NCBI GenBank assembly: GCA_964611345.1
Contig: CAZSYU010000086.1
Coordinates: 1 to 17,433 of the forward strand
Length of the DNA: 17,433 nt
Direction of reading: 5' to 3'
Source: JALZVT01 sp964611345
GTDB lineage: Bacteria; Pseudomonadota; Gammaproteobacteria; Pseudomonadales; Azotimanducaceae
Shown here: positions 1 through 6,847 of the stretch, piece after piece
Layout of the letters: the number at the start of each line of letters is the position of its first letter
Position numbering within the stretch: position 1 is the stretch's first letter
The notes under the pieces: generated by a model
What the model was told of the DNA's origin: nothing
Seen by the model: only the letters and a program-made list of their open reading frames with translations
The model's database searches: none
Translations under genes and position numbers: made by a program

Positions 1-24
1 AGTGGTGCGGTTAGTGGTGCACTT
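1..24. repeat. 12-bp tandem repeat in dnaE2 at window edge
   Basis: Two adjacent 12-bp units, agtggtgcggtt and agtggtgcactt, match at 10 of 12 positions. They code on the minus strand for Thr-rich residues after the DVQDSDW motif of DnaE2. The array may continue beyond base 1. It is in frame because the unit is a multiple of three. Confidence 0.55.
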
Positions 25-2535
25 GGTGGGCACCAGTTGGTGGTGCCAGTCGCTGTCTTGCACATCAATGGGCAACACTTCTACGTCGTGCCGACGGGCA
101 TCCTGAATGAGTTGGGAAGGGCTGTAGAAGCCCATGGGCAGGCTATTGAGCAACCCACAATAGAAGGCAGCGGGGCTGTGTTGTTTGAGCCAGGCCGAGA
201 TGTACACCAACAGTGCAAAACTGGCGGCGTGGGACTCTGGAAAGCCGTATTCGCCAAACCCCTGAATCTGTTTAAAAACCCGTTCGGCAAAGTCCATGTC
301 GTGGCCGCGCTCGAGCATGCCGTTGATGAGCTTGTCTTGAAACGGCGCCAAACCGCCACGGCGTTTCCAGGCGGCCATGGCGCGCCTTAGCTGGTCGGCC
401 TCGCCGGCGCTGAAGCCCGCAGCCACCATGGCCAGTTCGATGACTTGTTCTTGAAAAATAGGCACGCCAAGCGTGCGCTCAAGTACTGCGCGCACTGCGT
501 CGTTGGAATAGGTTGGCGTTTCGAGGCCCTGGCGACGACGCAGATAGGGATGCACCATGTCGCCCTGAATGGGTCCTGGGCGCACGATAGCCACCTCGAC
601 GACCAGGTCGTAAAAGCTCTGCGGCTTCAGGCGCGGCAACATCGACATCTGAGCACGGGATTCGACCTGAAACACGCCTACGCTGTCGCCACGTTGCAAC
701 ATGGCGTAGGTCGCCTGATCTTCGGGGGGAATGCGAGCTACGCTAAGTTGTCGTTCTGGCGGCAGCGCATAGAACGCGTTGTGCAGGTCAATGGTTTTGC
801 GAATGGCGGTGAGCATACCCAGTGCCAGCACGTCTATCTTCAGCAGGCCCAGAGCTTCCAGGTCGTCTTTGTCCCATTGAATGACGGTACGATCGGCCAT
901 GGCGGCGTTTTCGACCGGCACCAACTGGGCGATTGGGCCGCGTGCAATCAGGAAGCCGCCTACGTGCTGTGACAGGTGGCGGGGAAATCCCAAAATTTGC
1001 TGGACTAAAAACAAGAACTGCCTGGCAATACGGCTTTCCGGGTCGATGCCAGCGTTGTGAAAGCGTTCGGCCAGCGCATTTTTGTTGTCCCACCAGGCCA
1101 TGGATTTGGCCAGCAGGTCAAGCAGATCAGTGTCGAGCCCAAGCGCTTTGCCGACATCGCGAATGGCGCTTTTGGGCCGATAGGTGATTAGCGTGGCTGT
1201 CAGTGCTGCGCGATCGCGGGTATAGCGGGTGTAGATGTACTGGATGACTTCTTCGCGCCGCTCGTGCTCAAAGTCGACATCAATGTCGGGGGGCTCGTTG
1301 CGTTCTTTGGAGACAAAGCGCTCAAACAACAGATGCATGCGATCGGGGTCAACCTCGGTGATGAACAGGCAATAGCACACAGCCGAGTTGGCCGCAGAGC
1401 CACGGCCCTGGCACAGGATATTGCGCGAGCGCGCAAACTGCACGATGTCGTGCACGGTCAAAAAATAGTGTTCGTAGTTAAGCTCTGCAATGAGCACGAG
1501 TTCTTTTTCGATGAGTGCGCGAACTGACTGGGGGGTGCCCGCTGGCCAGCGTATGCTGGCTCCGTGATAGGTAAGGTCACGAAGATACGCACTGGCACCC
1601 GCCTGTTCGTTGGCCGCTACCTGTAGATAGTGGGGTGGCACGAGTTCGGCGGGGTATTCATAGCGCAGTTCGTCCAGGCTGAAATGACATTGGTTGGCGA
1701 TGTCGATACTGGTTTGCAGCAGTTCTGGCGGATAGCGCTGCTGTAGCCTGGCAAGCGGCTGCAAGCGTCGTTCGCTGTTACTTTGCAGTTCAAAACCAAG
1801 TTCGCCGACACTGCGTCGATGCCGAATAGCTGTAAGTACATCTTGCAATGGTTTGCGCGCCGGATGATGCAGATGCACATCATTAGCCGCGACCAGCGTA
1901 AGGTTTAAGCGCATAGACAAGGTCAGTGCCAGCGCGGTCTTGTCGAGATCGTGCGAGTCGAGAAACAGTTCGAGCGCGAGATACAGTTTAGGCAAGCGAG
2001 CTTGCAGTGCTCGGCCTTCGGCCATTAGTGTGCTGATGTCGCGCAAGGTGACGCCTTGATCGTAGTTGTCTGTTTGGTTGGCTGAGCGACCGAGTTCGCC
2101 ACCAAACGGGATCCACAGGCCAATGCATTCGTTAATACCTCGATCAAGGTCGCTCAGCTCAATATGGTAGCGGCCTTTTTGTGCGCGTCGGCGCAGTCGG
2201 GTGATTAGGGTGCATAGCTGGCCGTAAGCAATGCGATTAGGTGCGAGTAGCACCAGGGTAAAGCCATCGATACAATGAAATTCTGCACCGATGAGTAGTT
2301 TGAGTGGCGTATCCCTGGCGGCCAGGTGAGCTTTTACAACACCTGATACCGAGCATTCGTCGGTGATGGCCAATGCCTTGTAGCCAAGCTCAAGTGCGCT
2401 TTGTACCAGCTCTTCGGGATGCGACGCGCCACGCAGAAAACTGTAATTGCTCACACAGTGTAATTCGGCAAAGCCGTGAGGTAATTCGGCACAGCCGTGA
2501 GGAAGTTCGGCGCTGCCTGTAGTGACGATGGCCAT
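1..2535 (-). CDS. dnaE2: Error-prone DNA polymerase DnaE2 (ImuC), 3' end outside the window
   Basis: This is the catalytic polymerase of the ImuA-ImuB-DnaE2 translesion mutasome, a C-family DNA polymerase III alpha paralogue that copies damaged DNA with low fidelity. The frame is open for all 845 visible codons, from the ATG at 2535 to base 1; family members are usually a little over 1,000 residues, so the C-terminal part is missing at the window edge. A PHP domain starts near residue 23 (AELHCVSNYSFLRGASHPEE). The polymerase core has GRGSAANS at about 377-384, the catalytic aspartate motif PDIDVDF at about 416-422 (Asp417, Asp419), and LLKIDVLAL further on, matching the third Pol III alpha aspartate. 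The first 22 residues are a repeat-derived extension not typical of the family. The ATG directly abuts the imuB stop codon (TAAATG), so translational coupling is likely. It should be SOS-controlled from the imuA promoter. Confidence 0.96.
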   Translation of the reverse strand, partial: MAIVTTGSAELPHGCAELPHGFAELHCVSNYSFLRGASHPEELVQSALELGYKALAITDECSVSGVVKAHLAARDTPLKLLIGAEFHCIDGFTLVLLAPNRIAYGQLCTLITRLRRRAQKGRYHIELSDLDRGINECIGLWIPFGGELGRSANQTDNYDQGVTLRDISTLMAEGRALQARLPKLYLALELFLDSHDLDKTALALTLSMRLNLTLVAANDVHLHHPARKPLQDVLTAIRHRRSVGELGFELQSNSERRLQPLARLQQRYPPELLQTSIDIANQCHFSLDELRYEYPAELVPPHYLQVAANEQAGASAYLRDLTYHGASIRWPAGTPQSVRALIEKELVLIAELNYEHYFLTVHDIVQFARSRNILCQGRGSAANSAVCYCLFITEVDPDRMHLLFERFVSKERNEPPDIDVDFEHERREEVIQYIYTRYTRDRAALTATLITYRPKSAIRDVGKALGLDTDLLDLLAKSMAWWDNKNALAERFHNAGIDPESRIARQFLFLVQQILGFPRHLSQHVGGFLIARGPIAQLVPVENAAMADRTVIQWDKDDLEALGLLKIDVLALGMLTAIRKTIDLHNAFYALPPERQLSVARIPPEDQATYAMLQRGDSVGVFQVESRAQMSMLPRLKPQSFYDLVVEVAIVRPGPIQGDMVHPYLRRRQGLETPTYSNDAVRAVLERTLGVPIFQEQVIELAMVAAGFSAGEADQLRRAMAAWKRRGGLAPFQDKLINGMLERGHDMDFAERVFKQIQGFGEYGFPESHAASFALLVYISAWLKQHSPAAFYCGLLNSLPMGFYSPSQLIQDARRHDVEVLPIDVQDSDWHHQLVPTKCTTNRTT
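2461..2511. repeat. 21-bp tandem repeat at the DnaE2 N-terminus
   Basis: Two 21-bp units (2461-2481 and 2482-2502) differ at one base and are followed by a degenerate partial third copy (from 2503). On the minus strand they encode AELPHGC and AELPHGF just before the normal family start AELHCVSN. The repeat seems to have arisen by duplicating the codons of the original N-terminus, which lengthens DnaE2 by about 22 residues. Confidence 0.85.
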
Positions 2536-4134
2536 TTAACCGAAGTAGCCATGCACAAACCACTGCTTGCGTTCGCGATAAACCCAGCTGTAACCACCGT
2601 TTCGTTGCTGGTTGTGAGTTTGTGCAATGTAGTAGTCGCGACGCAGTCGTTCGTTTTGCCACCAGCCACCCTGCAGGCGTTCAGGGCCATGCATGAGTTT
2701 TAAACTGCTACCTGGTACCGGGGTGGGTTGCGGCAGTAGCCACAGCGGCCGGTGCTTGCCGCTTATAGTGTCGCGCGAGTTTGTGCGGTCAGGCGTGTTG
2801 CTGACTGGACTTCTTGTTATGTGTGTGAGCGCTGCCGTTTGCCAGGCCTGCTCGGGTTGATGGCTTGAGTGTTTGTGCAGTCCGGTGCAAACGTCGACCC
2901 CCAATCGGGCCCGCAGTTTGTCGAGCAGATCGGTGAGGGGGGCTTGATTGGTGTTACCCCTCGTCGCTCCAAACAGTGCCGGGAACAGGCTCTCGCTGTG
3001 ATTTTCCCAGGGTTCGAGCTCAATGCTTGTAAGACGAATATCGAGCACGTCGCGTGGCAGCTCACAGCGTTCGAGTTGCAGTTGCGTAAGGCCTAACAGT
3101 AGAGCGCCAGCCTGACTGGCGCGCGTGGTGCGTACGTCGAGTGTGCTGGCTGCATTGTTGTGGTTGGCAAATTCCCAGCGTAACAGGCAGACGCCTAGCT
3201 GTTGGGCAATTAGCCAGTGGCTGAATTCGTGGCACAGACGCTTGATGGGGAACAGCAGCGCTGTTTTGTTGGTGCAGGCGTCAAGCAGATGGGTGTTGCT
3301 GGCAAAGTGTTGGGGCGGCTCTATAGGACAACGAGGGTCGGGGCTGGCACCGGTTAGGCGCTGTAAATAGTTGCCCAAATTACTGTAAGAGCTGCTGTCA
3401 GAACTGCCGCCAAAGCGTTGACCCAATTCTTTGGGCGGTAAACCCAGTAGCGCACCGCAGGTATGCAGGCCCATGTTGTGTAGCGACTCGCCATCGCGTT
3501 CGCTAATGGCTAAACAACTAAGGGGCATGGCGTGCAGCGCCTGAAGGTTTTTATCGAGTACCGCTGGAGCTTGGTCTTGTGTTGCACAGGTGGCTGACTG
3601 GGAGTTACGTTGGTTGTGTTGTTGCCAGCGTGCGCCACAGAGCGCAGCGAGCGGTGTGGCTGCAACCTGTAAGCACACTTGATGCTGCAGCTCGGCCATT
3701 TGCTGGGTGATCCTCCGGGCAAGGTTTTGCAGGCCGCCAAACAGGGTAAGGCTGGCACTTATTTCGAGCAGTACGCTGTGGTGCACGTTGTCTGGATAAT
3801 CCAGGTAACCACCAGGTGTACTGTCGAGGCAGACATGACTGCTAAAGCCGTACAGCACCTGTGCCAGATAGGCTAGTCGCTTGTTTTCTGCGGCGGGTTG
3901 GCGCTGAAAATGATACAGGTCGGCAGCAATGCTGTGGGCGGCCGCTAGACTGGTGCCGATATGAATGCCGCGTTGTTGGGCCATCCCATTGCGCTGCATC
4001 ACCTTGTTATTAGCCAACAATACCGTCGGACGTTGTGCTGCTCCTATAGATTGGTAAGAGTCAGGAGACTGGTAAGAGTCAGGTTGGCATACCTCAAGCC
4101 CAAGCCGGGGAAAATAAACGCATAACCAGAGCAT
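2536..4134 (-). CDS. imuB: ImuB, inactive Y-family polymerase-like mutasome subunit
   Basis: ImuB is the adaptor of the SOS mutasome: it resembles Y-family polymerases (DinB/UmuC) but in this family does not synthesise DNA, and links DnaE2 to ImuA and the beta clamp. The 532-residue protein starts LWLCVYFPRLGLEV, where active polymerases have an Asp-rich motif. At about 122-134 LLEISASLTLFGG replaces the acidic SxDE motif, so both catalytic sites are missing, as expected for ImuB. A helix-hairpin-helix-like stretch is at about 213-242 (ending LGQRFG). The C-terminus has the family signature: RPLWLL, GPERLQGGWW, RRDYYIA and a terminal WFVHGYFG. I could not place the beta-clamp motif with confidence. 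The start lies 7 bases downstream of the last base of the imuA stop; the stop abuts dnaE2. An 18-bp tandem repeat sits near the N-terminus. Confidence 0.95.
   Translation of the reverse strand: MLWLCVYFPRLGLEVCQPDSYQSPDSYQSIGAAQRPTVLLANNKVMQRNGMAQQRGIHIGTSLAAAHSIAADLYHFQRQPAAENKRLAYLAQVLYGFSSHVCLDSTPGGYLDYPDNVHHSVLLEISASLTLFGGLQNLARRITQQMAELQHQVCLQVAATPLAALCGARWQQHNQRNSQSATCATQDQAPAVLDKNLQALHAMPLSCLAISERDGESLHNMGLHTCGALLGLPPKELGQRFGGSSDSSSYSNLGNYLQRLTGASPDPRCPIEPPQHFASNTHLLDACTNKTALLFPIKRLCHEFSHWLIAQQLGVCLLRWEFANHNNAASTLDVRTTRASQAGALLLGLTQLQLERCELPRDVLDIRLTSIELEPWENHSESLFPALFGATRGNTNQAPLTDLLDKLRARLGVDVCTGLHKHSSHQPEQAWQTAALTHITRSPVSNTPDRTNSRDTISGKHRPLWLLPQPTPVPGSSLKLMHGPERLQGGWWQNERLRRDYYIAQTHNQQRNGGYSWVYRERKQWFVHGYFG
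4049..4084. repeat. 18-bp tandem repeat in imuB
   Basis: Two adjacent 18-bp units (4049-4066 and 4067-4084) match at 16 of 18 positions and encode PDSYQS twice at ImuB residues 18-29. This lies between the conserved first strand (LWLCVYFPRLGLEV) and the next conserved block (RPTVLLANN), so it is probably tolerated in a loop. Confidence 0.85.
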
Positions 4135-4140
4135 GAAGCA

Positions 4141-5204
4141 TTAGTGCAGCTGCTGGATCACAGTCTGCCCAATGGAGGGTGCCGGTTGTGCAGGTGTCCT
4201 GAGTGGGTTTGCCTGTTGTGGCGTGGTCCGCAAGGGTTGGCGTTGCAAATCGCGCCATAATGATAACTGGTGCTGAATGTCCTGCAGGCGTCGAATAGGG
4301 TCGTCACCGACCAGATTAATGCCAATGTTATCGATGGCCCAACCACCACGCCGCTTCAGAATGTCGACCTGCATGTTGCTGTAACTTGTAACGTTGGCTG
4401 GGTCGTTATTTGGGTCGTTATTGAGGTCAGAGGAGCGGTGTAGTTGCAGTCGCAGCTCGGCTGCCGAGGCGTGCTGGGCAGCCCGGGTAGGACGAAACAG
4501 GCAGGCCAGGCTGTTGCCCTGTTTGGCGGCCACCTGCAGGCGTCGGGTTTCAGCATGCTTCAGGCGGTTGTCGTCGAGCCAGATGAGTACGGTACTGCAG
4601 GTGCCGGAGCGAGCGGCCTGTTCCGCAGCCCAGAGCGCATCCCGGTGGCTTTTAGGATGAATCATAAGCAGGCGATCGGTGCGTATACCAAAGCGCCCAA
4701 GGGCGGGAGCGTAGGGGATGGCCGGCGGGTTTATCCAGGCAATCCAGCGGTCTTCTGCCTCGCTGAGATCGGCCAGTGCAGGTGCCAGCAAGCGTAATTC
4801 CCCAAGGCCAGGCTGGGCATGCAGCACTTCGGCTAACCCCGCCCGGGGCCAGCCACCACCCGGCAACTGGGCATCGAGCGCGGCATAGCCACTTTTTACC
4901 GCACGGCTTGTAGCACCATTTACAGCGGAGAGGCCGTGCTGATTAAGCTGGTTAAGCTGCCCTGCACGCCATAGCTGGGGATGTGACAGCAGGTTGTCGG
5001 GGATTTTCTTAGTTTGCCCAGACTTGGTTTGCCCAGACTTGGTTTGCCCAGACTTGGTTTGCNNNNNNNNNNNNNNNNNNNNNNNNNNNNNNNNNNNNNN
5101 NNNNNNNNNNNNNNNNNNNNNNNNNNNNNNNNNNNNNNNNNNNNNNNNNNNNNNNNNNNNNNAGAGCAGGTATTAGAGTGAGTGCTGGTATGGGTGCTGA
5201 TCAT
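4141..5204 (-). CDS. imuA: ImuA, RecA-like SOS mutasome protein, interrupted by a scaffold gap
   Basis: ImuA is a small RecA-related protein without ATPase motifs that works with ImuB and DnaE2 in damage-induced mutagenesis. The frame ending at 4141 is open up to the gap edge (306 residues visible). From the gap inward the residues are KSGQT repeats, LLSHPQLWRAGQ, GYAALDAQLPGGGWPRAGL (the family hallmark LDxxLPGGGWP), RWIAWINPP, RTDRLLMIHP and CLFRPTRAAQHASAAELRL. A start at the TTG at 4866 would cut the conserved N-terminus, so the true start is upstream. The best candidate is the ATG at 5204, just after the LexA box (MISTHTSTHS). With 100 Ns this start is out of frame; the true gap must then be 3n+2 bases long. 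No strong ribosome binding site is visible before 5204, so a start inside the gap is also possible. Confidence 0.88.
4399..4422. repeat. 12-bp perfect tandem repeat in imuA
   Basis: Two perfect copies of tgggtcgttatt encode NNDP twice on the minus strand, in a polar loop between the conserved ELRLQLHR and MQVDILKRRGGW blocks of ImuA. A degenerate remnant follows at 4423-4428. Confidence 0.85.
4939..4959. repeat. 9-bp tandem repeat in imuA
   Basis: Units ctgattaag and ctggttaag, followed by ctg, encode QLNQLNQ on the minus strand, between LWRAG and the LDAQLPGGGW block of ImuA. The repeat is short and could be chance alone, but it fits the pattern in the rest of the cassette. Confidence 0.6.
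5013..5062. repeat. 15-bp tandem repeat array in imuA, running into the gap
   Basis: Three identical copies of tttgcccagacttgg (5013-5027, 5028-5042, 5043-5057) plus the first 5 bases of a fourth reach the first N. On the minus strand, in the imuA frame, the unit encodes KSGQT. The copy number is unknown because the array is cut by the gap, which it probably caused. Confidence 0.95.
5063..5162. other. Assembly gap, 100 Ns
   Basis: Exactly 100 Ns, a common placeholder for a gap of unknown size. It lies inside the N-terminal coding part of imuA and begins within a 15-bp tandem array. The sequence on its right edge (5163 onward) does not show the repeat, so the array ends inside the gap. Confidence 0.97.
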
Positions 5205-5208
5205 AATA

Positions 5209-5224
5209 CTGTCTTTATATACAG
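5209..5224. promoter_or_regulatory. LexA (SOS) box, start-proximal
   Basis: The 16-mer ctgtctttatatacag fits the gammaproteobacterial LexA consensus CTGT-N8-ACAG with both half-sites intact and an AT-rich centre. It lies 4 nt upstream of the candidate imuA ATG at 5204, so bound LexA would cover the start of the transcript. Confidence 0.88.
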
Positions 5225-5233
5225 GGGTCGATC

Positions 5234-5262
5234 AGATTAACTGTATAAATAACCAGTATCAA
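5234..5262 (-). promoter_or_regulatory. Candidate sigma-70 promoter for imuA-imuB-dnaE2
   Basis: On the minus strand, TTGATA (5262-5257) is followed after 17 bp by TAATCT (5239-5234). The -35 is good and the -10 is weak (3 of 6). The spacer is almost filled by a LexA box, which supports the assignment. Transcription would start near 5228, giving a leader of roughly 20 nt. Confidence 0.5.
5241..5256. promoter_or_regulatory. LexA (SOS) box, promoter-proximal, one mismatch
   Basis: The 16-mer ctgtataaataaccag has one base off the CTGT-N8-ACAG consensus (CCAG in one half-site). It lies 16 bp from the other LexA box and between the candidate -35 and -10 of imuA. Confidence 0.75.
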
Positions 5263-5325
5263 GTGTTTTTTAGCAGCGACACTCCAATTTAATTTTTTGA
5301 GCTATCTATTTGATCTAACTCACTA

Positions 5326-6843
5326 TTATTTGAAAAATCGGTCCAGGCCGCCAAAGCGCAGACCGAGATGAATGGCATGGGCGCTGTGTTCGGTGTTGAG
5401 GCGCTCGCCGGCAGGGCCACGCAAGCGCACCTTCGGGGCCCACCAATAGCGATACCCCAATTCGAGCTGCAGGTTCTTGCGCAGGGCCACCGACACGCCC
5501 AGCAGGCCCTGTACGGTGACGCTGCCAGCGCTGTCATCGACCAGGGCTGCCCGGCTGTTGGGTTGGGGTTGGCCGGTGTTGTCGGCATCTAACACCTCCA
5601 CCTGGTAGTCGACGTTCGCGTAGCCGATGCCGATGCCGATATAGGGCGTGAGACCTGCGCGTCGTCGCGGTTGAGTCAGCAGGTTGAGTCCCAGTGCCCT
5701 GACTTTAACCGGGCCGTCGAGGCGGAATTCGCCGGGCAGTTTGCCAAAGTCGACCACGTCGGTGTCGTTGGTGAAAAAGTTAGCCTCAAGTTCGCTTCGG
5801 AGTAGCCAACCGCCCAGGCTCGCATGTTGTGGATCAAAGGCATAGCCAAGGGCCAGCGCCCCCATAGGACCAAGATCAAACGCGTCGAAGTTGGTGTCTG
5901 CGAGCACCTGGTTGGGGTCGTCGAGATCTGAATCTTCAGCGGCCAGCACACCTGCGCGAGCCGCAAAGTACAGGCCATACGCTGTGCTGTGTCGTATTGA
6001 GTTGTGTCTGTTTGTTGAGTCTCTGGTTTGGCCCGAGTAGTAAATTTCGCGTTGCGCAGCTGGGAAAAATTGCAGTTTCAAACCGGCCATATGCAGTTTG
6101 TGGCGGGTGCGATAACTCGTACCCGCGTCGTCGCTAAAGCTGATTTTGCCACTTTGCCAATAGCGGTATTCTGCGCTTAGTCGGGTGCGTGGAGTAAGTG
6201 AGGTGCTGGCGCCAAGCATGACTTGCCAGGCTAAGCTGGTATCGCGTTCGGTAAACAGCGGGGTTTCAAACCGGGTAAAGTCAATGGGGGTGCTAAAGCT
6301 GGTTCGGTAGCGGGTGTCGGCCACGCCAATACCCGCGCCAAGGTAGGGCTGAACAGCGATCTGCGGGCTGAAATCGTAGTACAGATTAGCGAACCCGGTG
6401 AACGTATCGACAGCATCACTCGCTCCCGTATTTAAAGTAGAGCGGCTGTCGCTAAAGCTCAGCACCTCCAGTTCGTTGCGGCGATAGCCCGCTTCGAGTT
6501 CCGTGCGAACACCGTTACGAAACGCATAGCCAGCGCTCAGCGAGGCGGAGCGAAACCCCAGGTCGTAGTCGAGCAACAGACTGTCATCGGTTGCCTGCAG
6601 TGCATTTACGGCTGGCGTAATCCGCAGCGTTTCGTCAGGGGCGTAAACCATGGCGTAACCGGTCCCCAGATAAAACCCCCGTGCGGGTGGGTGGATAGAT
6701 CTAACGATGCTGGTGGTCTGAGTGTCGCTCGCCACGGGTTCTGGTGCGGCGAGAGCAGACGGAACTGCAGCAGTAACTAGCAGAGAACTCAGCAAGACTT
6801 GCAGGCAAGCCAGCGCCCTTGCCCGCCTGGGTGTACGGAGCAT
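5326..6843 (-). CDS. Exported protein with two tandem outer-membrane beta-barrel domains
   Basis: The 505-residue protein starts with a basic segment (MLRTPRRARA), a hydrophobic stretch and a likely signal peptidase I site after SALA (residues 29-32). Two similar halves follow: about 43-255 and 282-505. Each opens with a Gly/aromatic strand (GFYLGTGYAMVY; GLYFAARAGVL), has a PY(L/I)GxGIG strand (QPYLGAGIGVADTRY; TPYIGIGIGYANVDY), a (E/G)YRYW strand, and a final H-x-x-H/M-x-G-L strand ending in aromatics. These are marks of small OmpA/OmpW-like barrels of about eight strands. The frame is open upstream to 6933, but that part overlaps ugd and lacks signal-peptide character, so I chose the ATG at 6843, 4 nt after the ugd stop. 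Cotranscription with ugd is likely. The cargo or ligand is unknown; I assign no gene name. Confidence 0.85.
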   Translation of the reverse strand: MLRTPRRARALACLQVLLSSLLVTAAVPSALAAPEPVASDTQTTSIVRSIHPPARGFYLGTGYAMVYAPDETLRITPAVNALQATDDSLLLDYDLGFRSASLSAGYAFRNGVRTELEAGYRRNELEVLSFSDSRSTLNTGASDAVDTFTGFANLYYDFSPQIAVQPYLGAGIGVADTRYRTSFSTPIDFTRFETPLFTERDTSLAWQVMLGASTSLTPRTRLSAEYRYWQSGKISFSDDAGTSYRTRHKLHMAGLKLQFFPAAQREIYYSGQTRDSTNRHNSIRHSTAYGLYFAARAGVLAAEDSDLDDPNQVLADTNFDAFDLGPMGALALGYAFDPQHASLGGWLLRSELEANFFTNDTDVVDFGKLPGEFRLDGPVKVRALGLNLLTQPRRRAGLTPYIGIGIGYANVDYQVEVLDADNTGQPQPNSRAALVDDSAGSVTVQGLLGVSVALRKNLQLELGYRYWWAPKVRLRGPAGERLNTEHSAHAIHLGLRFGGLDRFFK

Positions 6844-6847
6844 GCCG

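Noticed and set aside
445..972. A 175-codon plus-strand frame opposite dnaE2
   Set aside because: dnaE2 is unbroken on the other strand with conserved polymerase motifs in the same bases.
1..2535. A broken or frameshifted dnaE2, because no long closed ORF is present here
   Set aside because: Reading the minus strand from 2535 gives 845 uninterrupted codons; the frame lacks a stop only because the gene leaves the window.
5013..5062. CRISPR array
   Set aside because: The 15-bp units are directly adjacent with no spacers, and they are in frame with imuA.
4920..5204. A 94-codon frame spanning the Ns, with an SLGKP-type repeat
   Set aside because: It relies on the placeholder gap length. Left of the gap, another frame encodes conserved ImuA residues (LLSHPQLWRAG onward) continuous with the rest of ImuA.
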